A model generated the notes under the pieces. It was not told where the DNA came from and made no database searches. It saw only the letters and a program-made list of their open reading frames with translations. Source: Senimuribacter sp049852125 (GTDB lineage: Bacteria; Bacillota; Clostridia; Peptostreptococcales; Anaerovoracaceae). From it: a stretch of 64,000 bases of DNA. Location of the stretch: positions 496,001-560,000 of the forward strand of contig NZ_CP187532.1 in assembly GCF_049852125.1 (NCBI RefSeq). Direction: 5' to 3'. The number at the start of each line of letters is the position of its first letter. Position 1 is the first letter of the stretch. Positions 17,252-25,394 of the stretch are shown in pieces. The position numbers and the translations under genes were made by a program.

Positions 17252-17545
17252 GTTGTGCAGGAACAGACGGTAACTGCCCGATTTGCACAACTTTAAGGAC
17301 TTTGGTTATCATACAGTTGTGCAGATTTCATGATACAGCATTCATTTGCAAAACTTTTACCCTTTTTTATCTTCTATAGTTGTGCAATTTACGAGAGATT
17401 AGCACGTTCTGCACAACTTCAAGGTATTTGACTGGCATAAAGTTGTGCATAGGCATGAATTCAAGCAAGTATTTGCACAACTTTGACCTTATTATTTTGC
17501 GATGGGTTGTGCAAATCGATGATGATTATGGTTAGTCTGCACAAC
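17252..17545. repeat. Array of ten alternating GTTGTGCA/TGCACAAC octamers, period about 63 bp
   Basis: GTTGTGCA begins at 17252, 17316, 17379, 17442 and 17506; its reverse complement TGCACAAC begins at 17284, 17347 (as TGCAAAAC), 17410, 17474 and 17538. Neighbouring octamers are always 31 or 32 bases apart and strictly alternate in orientation, so each pair can form a hairpin. The DNA between octamers is not repeated. The array fills the space between the convergent GPH transporter and MATE genes and its last copy lies inside the end of the MATE gene. It is related to the RTKGTGCA doublets at 25.3 kb and 56 kb. Confidence 0.85.
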
Positions 17546-18995
17546 TTTGATTTCCATTTTCACTTCCATTTTGATTTCCGTCCTGCTCGCCGGTCAGGTT
17601 CTGCAGCCAGACGCCCTTTTTGACCAGGACGAATCCGATGGCGCATTTGATCAAATCCAGCGAATGGTCGATCAGGAAGACCAGCACCACAGGCAGACTG
17701 GTAAAGCGAACCATGATGGTGACCGCAGGAATGGTGCAGACCCACAGGAACATACTGTCAAAGAGGAAAGTGATGATGGTTTTGCCGCCGGAACGCAGGG
17801 TGAAGTAGGACGCGTTGATAAATCCGAACAGCGGCGCGGACAGTCCTTGAATCTGGATGAACCGCATGGCGATATGCTGGATTTCCGGGGCAGTATTGTA
17901 GAGCTGCGGAAACAAAGGCGCGATGAGGATGAGAAGAATTCCCGTAATCACGCTGCAGAACATGGAAAAGGCGATGAGCTGATTGTCTTCCTCCCGGGCT
18001 TTTTCCAGCTTTCCCGCGCCAAGCAGCTGTCCTACGATGATGCCCACAGAGCCGCCCAGAGACGCGAAGACCACGTTGGTAACATTGCTCAAAGTATTTG
18101 CGATGTTTTCCGCGGCGACGACGTCAAGCCCCAGCACGGAATAGCACTGCGCCAGGAAAGCCAGCGCCAGCGCCCAGAGCAGTTCGTTGAAAAACAGCGG
18201 CGTAGCGACGCGCAGCAGCTGTCTGACAAGTCTTGCAGGTACATGGAGACTGCAGTAGAGATCTTTGATGAAAGGAAGCTGTTCTGTATGTTTATGTGTC
18301 CATATCACGATGATGGCAAGTTCAACAAAGCGGGAAAGTACGGTAGCAATAGCGGCGCCTGCAACGCCCAGAGCAGGCGCGCCGAACTTTCCGAAGATCA
18401 GAATATAGTTGAAGACCAGGTCTACAAGGACGGCAGCGATGCCGCTAATCATAGGCACGACAGTTCGCCCGGTTTCGCGGAGTGTACTGGCATAAACCTG
18501 TGACATGGCGCTGGGCAGCATACCGATGAGCATAATCAAAAGGTAGCTTCTGCCGTAGGTTAAAGTGGCGGAAAGGTCGCCGTGACTTTCTCCCTGATGG
18601 AGAAATGCTTCGATTAGCGTGCCGCCGAAAGGAATCAGAATTAGCGCGGCAAGCAGGGTCAAAATCACGCTGCAAAGAATTTTGAAACGCATCGTATGAC
18701 GCAATCCGTCGTTATTTTTGCTGCCGAAAAACTGAGCGCCCAAAATGCCGGCGCCAGCTACAGCGCCGAACACTGCCATATTAAAGACCAGGGTCAGCTG
18801 ATTGGCGATGGAAACGCCGGACATCTGCTCTGTACCCACCTGTCCTACCATGATATTGTCCAGCATATTGACAAAGTTGGTAATACCGTTCTGCAGCATA
18901 ATCGGGACGGCAATGAGAAGCACTTTCTTATAAAACGCTTTGTCCCCGATGAGCTTCAGACGTTTCGGATGATTGTTCTGTTGTAACTGCTGCAT
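17532..18995 (-). CDS. MATE-family multidrug/cation efflux transporter
   Basis: 487 residues with 12 predicted membrane segments in two homologous halves. The MATE signature at the N-terminus is IAVPIMLQNGITNFVNMLDNI (motif seen across about residues 29-50), and the second half begins around ATPLFFNELLWALA. It exports organic cations or metabolites using a Na+ or H+ gradient. GAGGAGGG lies just before the start. The C-terminal tail is unusually rich in Asn/Gly/Glu and its last codons fall within the repeat array, so the end of the protein may have been extended by the repeat. The gene is convergent with the GPH transporter and downstream of the MocR gene on the same strand. Confidence 0.9.
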   Translation of the reverse strand: MQQLQQNNHPKRLKLIGDKAFYKKVLLIAVPIMLQNGITNFVNMLDNIMVGQVGTEQMSGVSIANQLTLVFNMAVFGAVAGAGILGAQFFGSKNNDGLRHTMRFKILCSVILTLLAALILIPFGGTLIEAFLHQGESHGDLSATLTYGRSYLLIMLIGMLPSAMSQVYASTLRETGRTVVPMISGIAAVLVDLVFNYILIFGKFGAPALGVAGAAIATVLSRFVELAIIVIWTHKHTEQLPFIKDLYCSLHVPARLVRQLLRVATPLFFNELLWALALAFLAQCYSVLGLDVVAAENIANTLSNVTNVVFASLGGSVGIIVGQLLGAGKLEKAREEDNQLIAFSMFCSVITGILLILIAPLFPQLYNTAPEIQHIAMRFIQIQGLSAPLFGFINASYFTLRSGGKTIITFLFDSMFLWVCTIPAVTIMVRFTSLPVVLVFLIDHSLDLIKCAIGFVLVKKGVWLQNLTGEQDGNQNGSENGNQSCAD

Positions 18996-19088
18996 GCTTT
19001 TGCCCTCCTCGCTTGTAATACGTGAATATCAGTATATCACAAAGGGTGTAGATTGTATACAGGATATTGGGAAATATATCATGTATCT

Positions 19089-20474
19089 TTAGCAGGTGCG
19101 CCATAATTGAATCATTTCGGCGATACAATTCTCCATATCGTTTAGAGGAATTTGGTTGTAATAGAAAATCAAAGCGGCAGTATCCTGATCAGTCAGACTG
19201 GCCGCCGGTTGAACGTTTAAGCCGATAGAGCGGGCGCCTTCTGAGAGCGCTGACGGAGATTTTTTAGTGCGGACCTTCAAAATTATGTTGATGCCGGAAT
19301 TGGTGTTGGTTGGCGTTACAAAGCCGCTGCCAAAGCGCGTGAAAGCGCTGATAGCGGTTTGCAGTTTTTGCCCGTAAAGCTTGCGTAGTTTTTTGATGTT
19401 GGTGTAATACAGGCCTTCTTCCATAAAGAGTGCAAGTGTCAGTTGTTCTGTTTTGGAGCAGGTCTGGGTATAGTCGGTTTTAATGGTATTGAAAATTTTC
19501 AACATGGTTGCCGGCAGCACCATATAACTGATTTTCACAGCCGGGAACAGGGTGGAGGAAAAAGAACCCAGATATACAACGCGACCTTCGTCATCAAGCC
19601 CCTGCAATGCGGGTACTGGTTTACCAAAATAACGCAGTTCACTGTCATAATCGTCTTCCAGAATATAGCTGTCGTTTTCCTTGGCCCATTCAAGCAGCTG
19701 ATAACGCTTTCCTACCGGCATGACGGAGCCTGTAGGAAACTGGTTGGAAGGGCTGACGTACACGGCGGAAGGAATATTGGTCGGAAGCTTTTCAATGCGA
19801 ATTCCATCCCCTGCTACGGCAACCTTGGTGATACTGAAGCCGTGATCGCGAAAAATGTTTTGCACAGGGAGATAACCTGGATCTTCTGCAGCAATATGAT
19901 CGATACCGATTTTTCGCAAAATTCGGCAGAGATGGGATGTAAGCTGTTGCGTACCTGCTCCGATGACAATTTGTTCGGGGGTTGCAATGACGCCGCGGGA
20001 GGTATAGATATATTTGGAGATTTCAAAGCGCAAAGCGCCTTCCCCCTGAGGATCGCTTTCAAATAGAAGCAGATGAGAGTAATCGTTCAGTACCCTGGAC
20101 ATACATTTTTTCCATTTTGCGAAATTGAAGCAGGACAGGTCGTGTCTGTAGGGAGACCCCTCGACAGTAAAGGAGGACAAATCTAGGCCATGATTTGCGG
20201 TCTTTTCACGATTTGCATTGTCTCCCGCTATATCGGCAACATAGTAACCGGACTGTGGTTTACTAATGATATATCCCTCTACAACAAGTTGGCTGTAGGC
20301 AAGCTCTGTGGTAGTGATGCTGATGGATAAATCAGTGGATAATCGCCGCAGCGATGGCAGCTTTTCTCCTGAAGACATCGTACCACGAGTAATTTCTTCT
20401 TTAATATGGCGATACAACTGTATATATAATGGCGTTTTTGAACTGTCATGAAATTCTATAGTAATCGGCTTCAT
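19089..20474 (-). CDS. MocR-type GntR regulator with aminotransferase-like domain lacking the PLP lysine
   Basis: 461 residues from the ATG at 20474; GGAGG lies 11 bases upstream, and an upstream TTG would sit on the ribosome binding site. It has an N-terminal GntR winged helix (PLYIQLYRHIKEEI, LPSLRRLSTDLSIS) and a C-terminal aminotransferase fold with SPSNQFPTGSVM and EDDYDSELRYF preserved. The PLP-lysine motif reads GSFSSTLFPAVKIS, with Ser in place of Lys, so no Schiff base can form there. It is divergent from an ECF S component at 20595 with about 120 bases between; it likely controls that transporter. Members next to ECF genes often regulate vitamin B6 precursor uptake, but the lost lysine makes PLP sensing by the usual mechanism doubtful. 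Confidence 0.85.
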   Translation of the reverse strand: MKPITIEFHDSSKTPLYIQLYRHIKEEITRGTMSSGEKLPSLRRLSTDLSISITTTELAYSQLVVEGYIISKPQSGYYVADIAGDNANREKTANHGLDLSSFTVEGSPYRHDLSCFNFAKWKKCMSRVLNDYSHLLLFESDPQGEGALRFEISKYIYTSRGVIATPEQIVIGAGTQQLTSHLCRILRKIGIDHIAAEDPGYLPVQNIFRDHGFSITKVAVAGDGIRIEKLPTNIPSAVYVSPSNQFPTGSVMPVGKRYQLLEWAKENDSYILEDDYDSELRYFGKPVPALQGLDDEGRVVYLGSFSSTLFPAVKISYMVLPATMLKIFNTIKTDYTQTCSKTEQLTLALFMEEGLYYTNIKKLRKLYGQKLQTAISAFTRFGSGFVTPTNTNSGINIILKVRTKKSPSALSEGARSIGLNVQPAASLTDQDTAALIFYYNQIPLNDMENCIAEMIQLWRTC

Positions 20475-20594
20475 TTTCAGCAAGACCTCCTATTTGTATA
20501 TATATAAATAATATTTTTTGACTGTTTTAAAAAGTTCACTTTAATGCTATTATAGTATCATTGAAAAGAAAGTCAATAGAATGGAGACAGACTT

Positions 20595-21152
20595 ATGATT
20601 GGAAATGCACAAAATAATAGAAATAAAGTTATGACAACAGTTATGACGGCTTTGATGATGTGTCTTGTTATGATCGCCACAATGTTCATTAAAATTCCCA
20701 TTCCTTTCACACAAGGATATGTGCATTTAGGGGATTCCATGATATTTCTTTCTGTATTGATTTTGGGAAAAAAGAATGGAACGGCAGCTGCAGGTCTGGG
20801 ATCTGCTTTGGGCGACATCCTGGGCGGTTATGCCTTTTGGGCGCCATGGACTTTGGCAATTAAAATGCTAATGGCGTATATCATGGGCGCTTTTCTGGAA
20901 CACGCGGGAAGGCGTGACAAAGAAAAAACAAAGGATTTCAGAATATCAGGAGCTGAGATAACAGGTATGATTCTTGCCGGAATAGAAATGGTGATCGGAT
21001 ACTATGCCGCTTCAGCGATTATGTATGGCAATCTTTTGACGCCGTTGCCAAGCGTACCATGGAACATCGGGCAGTTTGTTGTGGGTATGATCATTGCTGG
21101 TATACTGGCACAAACCCTATATAAAACTTCATTAAAAAAGTATTTTTTATAA
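20595..21152 (+). CDS. ECF transporter S component (substrate-binding membrane subunit)
   Basis: 185 residues with about six membrane segments. The family pattern is seen in FIKIPIPFTQGYVHLGDSMI, the G-rich turn AAGLGSALGDILGGYA and the late W-P/W-N helix IGQFVVGMIIAGIL. S components bind a vitamin or metal and dock on a shared energising module (EcfA/A'/T), which is not encoded in this window. The divergent MocR gene suggests, without proving, a B6-type or amino-acid-related substrate. The start ATG has AATGGAGAC upstream. A probable terminator follows. Confidence 0.82.
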   Translation: MIGNAQNNRNKVMTTVMTALMMCLVMIATMFIKIPIPFTQGYVHLGDSMIFLSVLILGKKNGTAAAGLGSALGDILGGYAFWAPWTLAIKMLMAYIMGAFLEHAGRRDKEKTKDFRISGAEITGMILAGIEMVIGYYAASAIMYGNLLTPLPSVPWNIGQFVVGMIIAGILAQTLYKTSLKKYFL

Positions 21153-21169
21153 TGATGATATTGTAAGTT

Positions 21170-21219
21170 AAAATGGAGGCAGATGCTTTGAACATACTGT
21201 TTCCATTTTTTATTTTTTT
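21170..21219 (+). terminator. Probable intrinsic terminator after the ECF gene
   Basis: AAAATGGA (21170-21177) pairs with TCCATTTT (21202-21209), followed by a long T-rich run. The stem is AT-rich and the loop is long. Confidence 0.5.
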
Positions 21220-21232
21220 GTAAGAAATCCAG

Positions 21233-21287
21233 TTGCCATATACTACATATAGTGATATAATTATCCGTGCAACAATATATAAAGTGT
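21233..21287 (+). promoter_or_regulatory. nrdJ promoter with two NrdR-box-like dyads
   Basis: A near-consensus promoter: TTGCCA (21233-21238), 17-base spacer, TATAAT (21256-21261). The spacer contains ACTACATATAGT (21242-21253) and a second AT-rich dyad with ACA...TGT ends lies at 21272-21287. Their centres are 32 bases (three turns) apart. NrdR, the general repressor of ribonucleotide reductase genes, binds paired boxes of this composition at about this spacing. Confidence 0.6.
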
Positions 21288-21302
21288 ATATCGGAGGAAA
21301 AA

Positions 21303-23597
21303 ATGGCGATTTCTGAAATTAGTAAAAATGCTTTAACCGTGCTTGAAAAGCGGTATTTAGGAAAGGACGAAGACGGCCGCCTTATTGAGACCGTGGAAGG
21401 GATGTTCCGCAGAGTGGCGGATACCATCGCCGCGGCGGATGCCAAATATGATACGACAATCGATACCAGGGCGCTTAGCGATCAGTTTTATGAACTGATG
21501 ACGGATTTGCGTTTCCTGCCGAATTCACCGACATTAATGAATGCGGGCAGAGTGCTGGGACAGCTTTCGGCGTGTTTTGTGCTGCCGGTAGAGGACAGCA
21601 TGGAGGGGATCTTTGATTCTGTTAAAAACGCCGCGCTGATTCATAAGTCCGGCGGCGGTACTGGATTTTCTTTTTCCCGGCTTCGGCAGAGCGGTTCATC
21701 GGTTCGATCCACAGGCGGCGTAGCCAGCGGTCCGATCAGTTTCATGAAAGTATTCAACGCGGCAACGGAGGCGGTGAAACAGGGCGGTACCAGAAGGGGC
21801 GCCAATATGGGCGTGCTGCGAATCGACCACCCGGATATTTTAGAGTTCATCAACTGCAAGGCAGATAATAAGGAAATTACCAATTTTAATATCAGTGTAG
21901 GCATTACGGAAGCTTTCATGGAAGCGGTGGAAAACCAAAGTGACTATGATCTCATCGATCCGAAGACGAAGCAGGCTGTGGGACATCTCAGCGCAGAAAA
22001 GGTCTTTGATCTGATCGTAGATCACGCGTGGAAGAACGGCGAGCCGGGCATCATCTTTTTGGACAGGCTCAATCGGGACAACGTGACCCCGACCCAGGGC
22101 GAAATCGAGAGTACCAATCCTTGCGGGGAGCAGCCGCTGTTGCCGTATGAAAGTTGTAATCTGGGTTCTATCAACCTGGTCAAGATGCTGCGAAAGACTT
22201 TGACCGGATATGAATTTGATTTTAGATTGCTGGGCGAGACCGTGGAACAGGCGGTGCATTTCCTGGACAATGTCATCGACGCCAATAATTATCCGCTGGA
22301 AAAGATCGGAGAGACGACCCGTGCATCCCGTAAAATTGGGCTGGGTGTCATGGGCTGGGCGGACGCCCTTTTGATGCTGGGCATTCCGTACAACTCCAAC
22401 GAAGCGGTAGAACTTGCTGAGCGAGTGATGGGATATATCAACACGACAGGTCATGCGGCAAGCAGCAAACTGGCGGAAAAGCGCGGCACATTCCCGCTGT
22501 TTTCTGTCAGCACCCTGAAGGACGGCGCGGCAATGCGAAATGCCACGGTGACGACCATCGCGCCGACCGGCACTTTGTCCATCATCGGCGGCTGCTCCTC
22601 CGGCGTGGAACCAGTATTTGCTTACGTGTTTATCCGCAATATCATGGACGGTACGGAGATGATAGAGGTAAACCCGGTACTGACGGCAAAGCTGAAAGAA
22701 CTGGGACTTTATAGCGATCGTCTGCTGCGCAAAATTGCTTCGGAGGGCACCATTGCCCACTGTGAAGAGATTCCGCAGGAAGTGCGCGATGTTTTCGTCT
22801 GCTCCCACGATATCAAACCGATCGATCATATCAAGATGCAGGCGGCGTTCCAGCGTCATACGGATAACGCAGTATCGAAGACGGTCAACTTTCCGAAAGA
22901 GGCGACCAGAAATGAAGTGCGTGACGTATACCTGCTGGCATATAAGGAAGGCTGCAAGGGTGTAACGATTTATCGCGACGGCAGCAGAGAAGAACAGGTG
23001 CTGAACATCGGCAAGGTGAACCGGGAAGGTCAGCCGGCTGTGGCAGTGGCTTGTCCGGAATGCCAGGAGGAACGGTTTGGACATATCGAACCGCGTCCGC
23101 GTCCTGATGTAACCCGCGGATTTACGGAAAAGATGCGAATTGGATGCGGCAGCCTTTATGTGACGACCAACTACGACGAAAACGGGATCTGCGAGGTCTT
23201 TACCAGCACGGGCAAAGCGGGCGGCTGTCCGAGTCAGAGTGAGGCGACCGCCAGACTGGTTTCAGTAGCGCTGCGCAGCGGGATTTCGATTCAGGAGGTC
23301 TATGACCAGCTGAAAGGCATCCGGTGTCCGTCTACCATCAGACAGCAGGGCATGAGCTGTACGTCCTGTCCGGATGCCATCGCTAAGGTGATCATGAAGG
23401 TTTCCAAAATCATTGAAGACCAACCGCGTGAAAAAGCATCTTACGAAATGCCGGCGGAACAGGCTGTTCCGCAGAAGCATCCGATTGTACCGGCGTCAGC
23501 CAGTGAAATTCACGTGTGTCCGGAATGCGGCAATGTGGTAGAACATGAAGGCGGATGCGTCATCTGCAGAAACTGCGGATTCTCCAAGTGCGGCTGA
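21303..23597 (+). CDS. nrdJ: Adenosylcobalamin-dependent (class II) ribonucleotide reductase
   Basis: 764 residues from ATG 21303 (GGAGG at 21294-21298); an in-frame upstream codon at 21267 lies in the promoter region and is rejected. It makes deoxyribonucleotides without oxygen using coenzyme B12. Visible are RFLPNSPTLMNAGR and ACFVLPVEDSM (first redox Cys), GGGTGFSFSRLR, the active-site NPCGEQPLLPYESCNLGS (Asn-Cys-Glu), the substrate loop TTIAPTGTLSIIGGCSSGVEP, and a C-terminal zinc-ribbon-like CPECGNVVEHEGGC...CRNCGFSKCG tail that supplies the reducing cysteines. Apparently monocistronic. No B12 riboswitch was found upstream; control by NrdR is suggested. Confidence 0.95.
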   Translation: MAISEISKNALTVLEKRYLGKDEDGRLIETVEGMFRRVADTIAAADAKYDTTIDTRALSDQFYELMTDLRFLPNSPTLMNAGRVLGQLSACFVLPVEDSMEGIFDSVKNAALIHKSGGGTGFSFSRLRQSGSSVRSTGGVASGPISFMKVFNAATEAVKQGGTRRGANMGVLRIDHPDILEFINCKADNKEITNFNISVGITEAFMEAVENQSDYDLIDPKTKQAVGHLSAEKVFDLIVDHAWKNGEPGIIFLDRLNRDNVTPTQGEIESTNPCGEQPLLPYESCNLGSINLVKMLRKTLTGYEFDFRLLGETVEQAVHFLDNVIDANNYPLEKIGETTRASRKIGLGVMGWADALLMLGIPYNSNEAVELAERVMGYINTTGHAASSKLAEKRGTFPLFSVSTLKDGAAMRNATVTTIAPTGTLSIIGGCSSGVEPVFAYVFIRNIMDGTEMIEVNPVLTAKLKELGLYSDRLLRKIASEGTIAHCEEIPQEVRDVFVCSHDIKPIDHIKMQAAFQRHTDNAVSKTVNFPKEATRNEVRDVYLLAYKEGCKGVTIYRDGSREEQVLNIGKVNREGQPAVAVACPECQEERFGHIEPRPRPDVTRGFTEKMRIGCGSLYVTTNYDENGICEVFTSTGKAGGCPSQSEATARLVSVALRSGISIQEVYDQLKGIRCPSTIRQQGMSCTSCPDAIAKVIMKVSKIIEDQPREKASYEMPAEQAVPQKHPIVPASASEIHVCPECGNVVEHEGGCVICRNCGFSKCG

Positions 23598-23737
23598 TAA
23601 AACAGACTAAATCCCACAGAATCTAAAATTTTGTCTGTAGTGATTCTTGCAGATCATTTTTGTGCATTTGCCTTGAATTGATAAAAACGCCTATTGCAAT
23701 GGAGGGTGTCTGGTGTTAAGATAAAAGTACAATTAAA

Positions 23738-23826
23738 AAAGGGAGCTCATAGTAATGGGCTGAGAGGGAGCTAATACTGCTTCGACCTGCAACCTGATTT
23801 GGATAATGCCAACGTAGGGAAATATG
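23738..23826 (+). promoter_or_regulatory. TPP riboswitch (THI element) of thiC
   Basis: Diagnostic thi-box segments are present in order: GGGCTGAGAGGGAG (23757-23770), then CCTGATTTGGATAATGCC and AACGTAGGGA (ending 23820). Together they form the thiamine-pyrophosphate-binding aptamer. It sits about 100 bases before thiC and ahead of a terminator hairpin, so control is most likely by premature termination when TPP is bound. Confidence 0.95.
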
Positions 23827-23834
23827 GACGATTT

Positions 23835-23878
23835 ACTGCCAATGGACCTGCGGGGACATTGGCAGTTGTTTTGTTTTT
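23835..23878 (+). terminator. Riboswitch-controlled terminator before thiC
   Basis: ACTGCCAATG (23835-23844) pairs perfectly with CATTGGCAGT (23857-23866), followed by a T-rich run. It is the expression platform of the TPP riboswitch. Confidence 0.9.
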
Positions 23879-23924
23879 GCGGCAGCTGCGAAATATCCGT
23901 TGACTTGAAGGAGGAGATTGAATA

Positions 23925-25229
23925 ATGAGAAACTATGCAACACAGATGGAAGCTGCCCGCAAAGGGATCGTGACGCCGGAGCTTGCGGCGGTGGCGAAAA
24001 AGGAACGAATGACAGTTGAGGAACTGATGCCTTTGGTGGCGTCTGGCAAAGTGGCGATCTGCGCCAATAAGAATCACAAATGTATTGATCCGGAGGGGGT
24101 TGGTTCTATGCTGCAGACGAAAATAAACGTAAACCTGGGTGTCTCCAGAGACTGCAAGGATATGAACGTAGAGTTGGAAAAGGTCATGGCGGCGGTTCAT
24201 ATGGGCGCCCATGCGATTATGGATTTATCCTCTCACGGAGATACAATTCCATTCCGTCGCAAACTGACGGCGGAATGTCCTGCCATGATTGGAACGGTGC
24301 CGGTCTATGACAGCGTGATTCATTATCAGCGAGATCTGGATACGCTGACCGCAAAAGATTTTATCGATGTAGTGAGACTGCATGCGGAAGACGGCGTGGA
24401 TTTTGTAACGCTGCACTGCGGCATTACGAGAAAGACCATCGAGCAGATCAAAAAGCATAAGCGGAAGATGAATATTGTTTCCCGCGGCGGCTCTCTGGTT
24501 TTCGCATGGATGACCATGACTGGCGAAGAAAATCCGTTTTATGAATACTTTGATGAAATTTTGGACATCTGCCGTGAATATGACGTGACGATTTCTCTGG
24601 GCGACGCCTGCAGACCGGGCTGTCTTGCCGACGGTTCTGACGTTTGCCAGATAGAGGAATTGGTACGTCTTGGTGAATTGACAAAACGCGCTTGGGAAAA
24701 GGATGTGCAGGTCATGGTGGAAGGACCGGGACACATGCCGATGGATCAGATCGCTGCCAACATGAAGCTGCAGCAGACCATCTGCAGCGGCGCGCCGTTC
24801 TATGTACTGGGACCGATTGTGACAGATATTGCACCTGGTTATGATCACATCACATCTGCTATCGGCGGCGCCATCGCGGCAGCTTCCGGCGCGGCGTTTC
24901 TCTGTTATGTAACGCCTGCTGAGCATCTGGCACTGCCTAATGTAGAGGACGTAAAGCAGGGCATCATCGCCTCGAAGATCGCAGCCCACGCAGGGGATAT
25001 CGCAAAAGGCGTTCGCGGCGCTCGTGAAATCGATGACCGGATGGCTGATGCACGCCGCGCGCTTGATTGGGAAGCCCAGTGGGCATGCGCCATCGACCCG
25101 GAAACAGCAAAGGCAATTCGTGATGACAGAAAGCCGGAGCACGACGACACCTGTTCCATGTGTGGAAAGTTCTGCGCCGTACGCAGCATGAACAAAGCTC
25201 TGGCAGGGGAGCATATTGATATATTGTAA
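23925..25229 (+). CDS. thiC: Phosphomethylpyrimidine synthase
   Basis: 434 residues, the short clostridial form without the long N-terminal extension. It is a radical-SAM enzyme that converts aminoimidazole ribotide to hydroxymethylpyrimidine phosphate for thiamine. Recognisable: RGGSLVFAWM, SLGDACRPGCLADGSD, VEGPGHMPMDQI, LGPIVTDIAPGYDHI, and the C-terminal cluster motif CSMCGKFC (CX2CX3C) typical of the short forms. GGAGGAG precedes the ATG. Preceded by a TPP riboswitch; no other thi gene is nearby. Confidence 0.96.
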   Translation: MRNYATQMEAARKGIVTPELAAVAKKERMTVEELMPLVASGKVAICANKNHKCIDPEGVGSMLQTKINVNLGVSRDCKDMNVELEKVMAAVHMGAHAIMDLSSHGDTIPFRRKLTAECPAMIGTVPVYDSVIHYQRDLDTLTAKDFIDVVRLHAEDGVDFVTLHCGITRKTIEQIKKHKRKMNIVSRGGSLVFAWMTMTGEENPFYEYFDEILDICREYDVTISLGDACRPGCLADGSDVCQIEELVRLGELTKRAWEKDVQVMVEGPGHMPMDQIAANMKLQQTICSGAPFYVLGPIVTDIAPGYDHITSAIGGAIAAASGAAFLCYVTPAEHLALPNVEDVKQGIIASKIAAHAGDIAKGVRGAREIDDRMADARRALDWEAQWACAIDPETAKAIRDDRKPEHDDTCSMCGKFCAVRSMNKALAGEHIDIL

Positions 25230-25256
25230 TAGGCGGCGCTACGAGAAGGCTGGTTA

Positions 25257-25361
25257 ATCTGCACCATCCATGCCTTTTGAGGAGGATTTGGTGCAGAATC
25301 GCAGATAGACGATGTAAAAATCCGCACCATTTGTATTGTTTTTAAACCAAATGGTGCGGAT
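25257..25361. repeat. Doublet of palindromes with TGCACCAT/ATGGTGCA arms, 63 bp apart
   Basis: First palindrome: TGCACCAT at 25260 and TTGGTGCA at 25288. Second: CGCACCAT at 25323 and ATGGTGCG at 25351. The second has perfect 14-bp arms (ATCCGCACCATTTG at 25320-25333, its complement at 25348-25361). Left arm to left arm is 63 bases. It lies between the convergent ends of thiC and the acetyltransferase gene; the loops and the 27-base spacer are unrelated. It could double as a terminator but lacks T-runs. Confidence 0.8.
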
Positions 25362-25394
25362 GTATTATCTTTGTTTTTCTTTCACTCGGTGTAG

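Noticed and set aside
17252..17545. CRISPR array
   Set aside because: The repeated unit is only 8-12 bp and alternates in orientation; the longer segments between are not repeated, and no cas gene is in the window. The 62-63-bp period merely resembles a CRISPR period.
17547..18503. Open frame of 318 codons opposite the MATE gene
   Set aside because: Antisense shadow rich in Asp, Gln and Arg; the minus strand carries a complete transporter.
21840..23084. Long open frame of 414 codons opposite nrdJ
   Set aside because: It is on the antisense strand of a well-conserved gene, lacks a ribosome binding site and reads as low-complexity His/Arg-rich sequence.
23602..23640. Terminator after nrdJ
   Set aside because: ACAGAC and GTCTGT can pair, but the loop is long, the stem is weak and no T-run follows.
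24225..25214. Open frame of 329 codons opposite thiC
   Set aside because: Shadow of thiC codon usage; no domain, no ribosome binding site.
25257..25361. Simple bidirectional terminator between thiC and the acetyltransferase gene
   Set aside because: Neither palindrome is followed by a T-run, and the same element occurs as doublets between divergent genes at 56 kb, where a terminator makes no sense.
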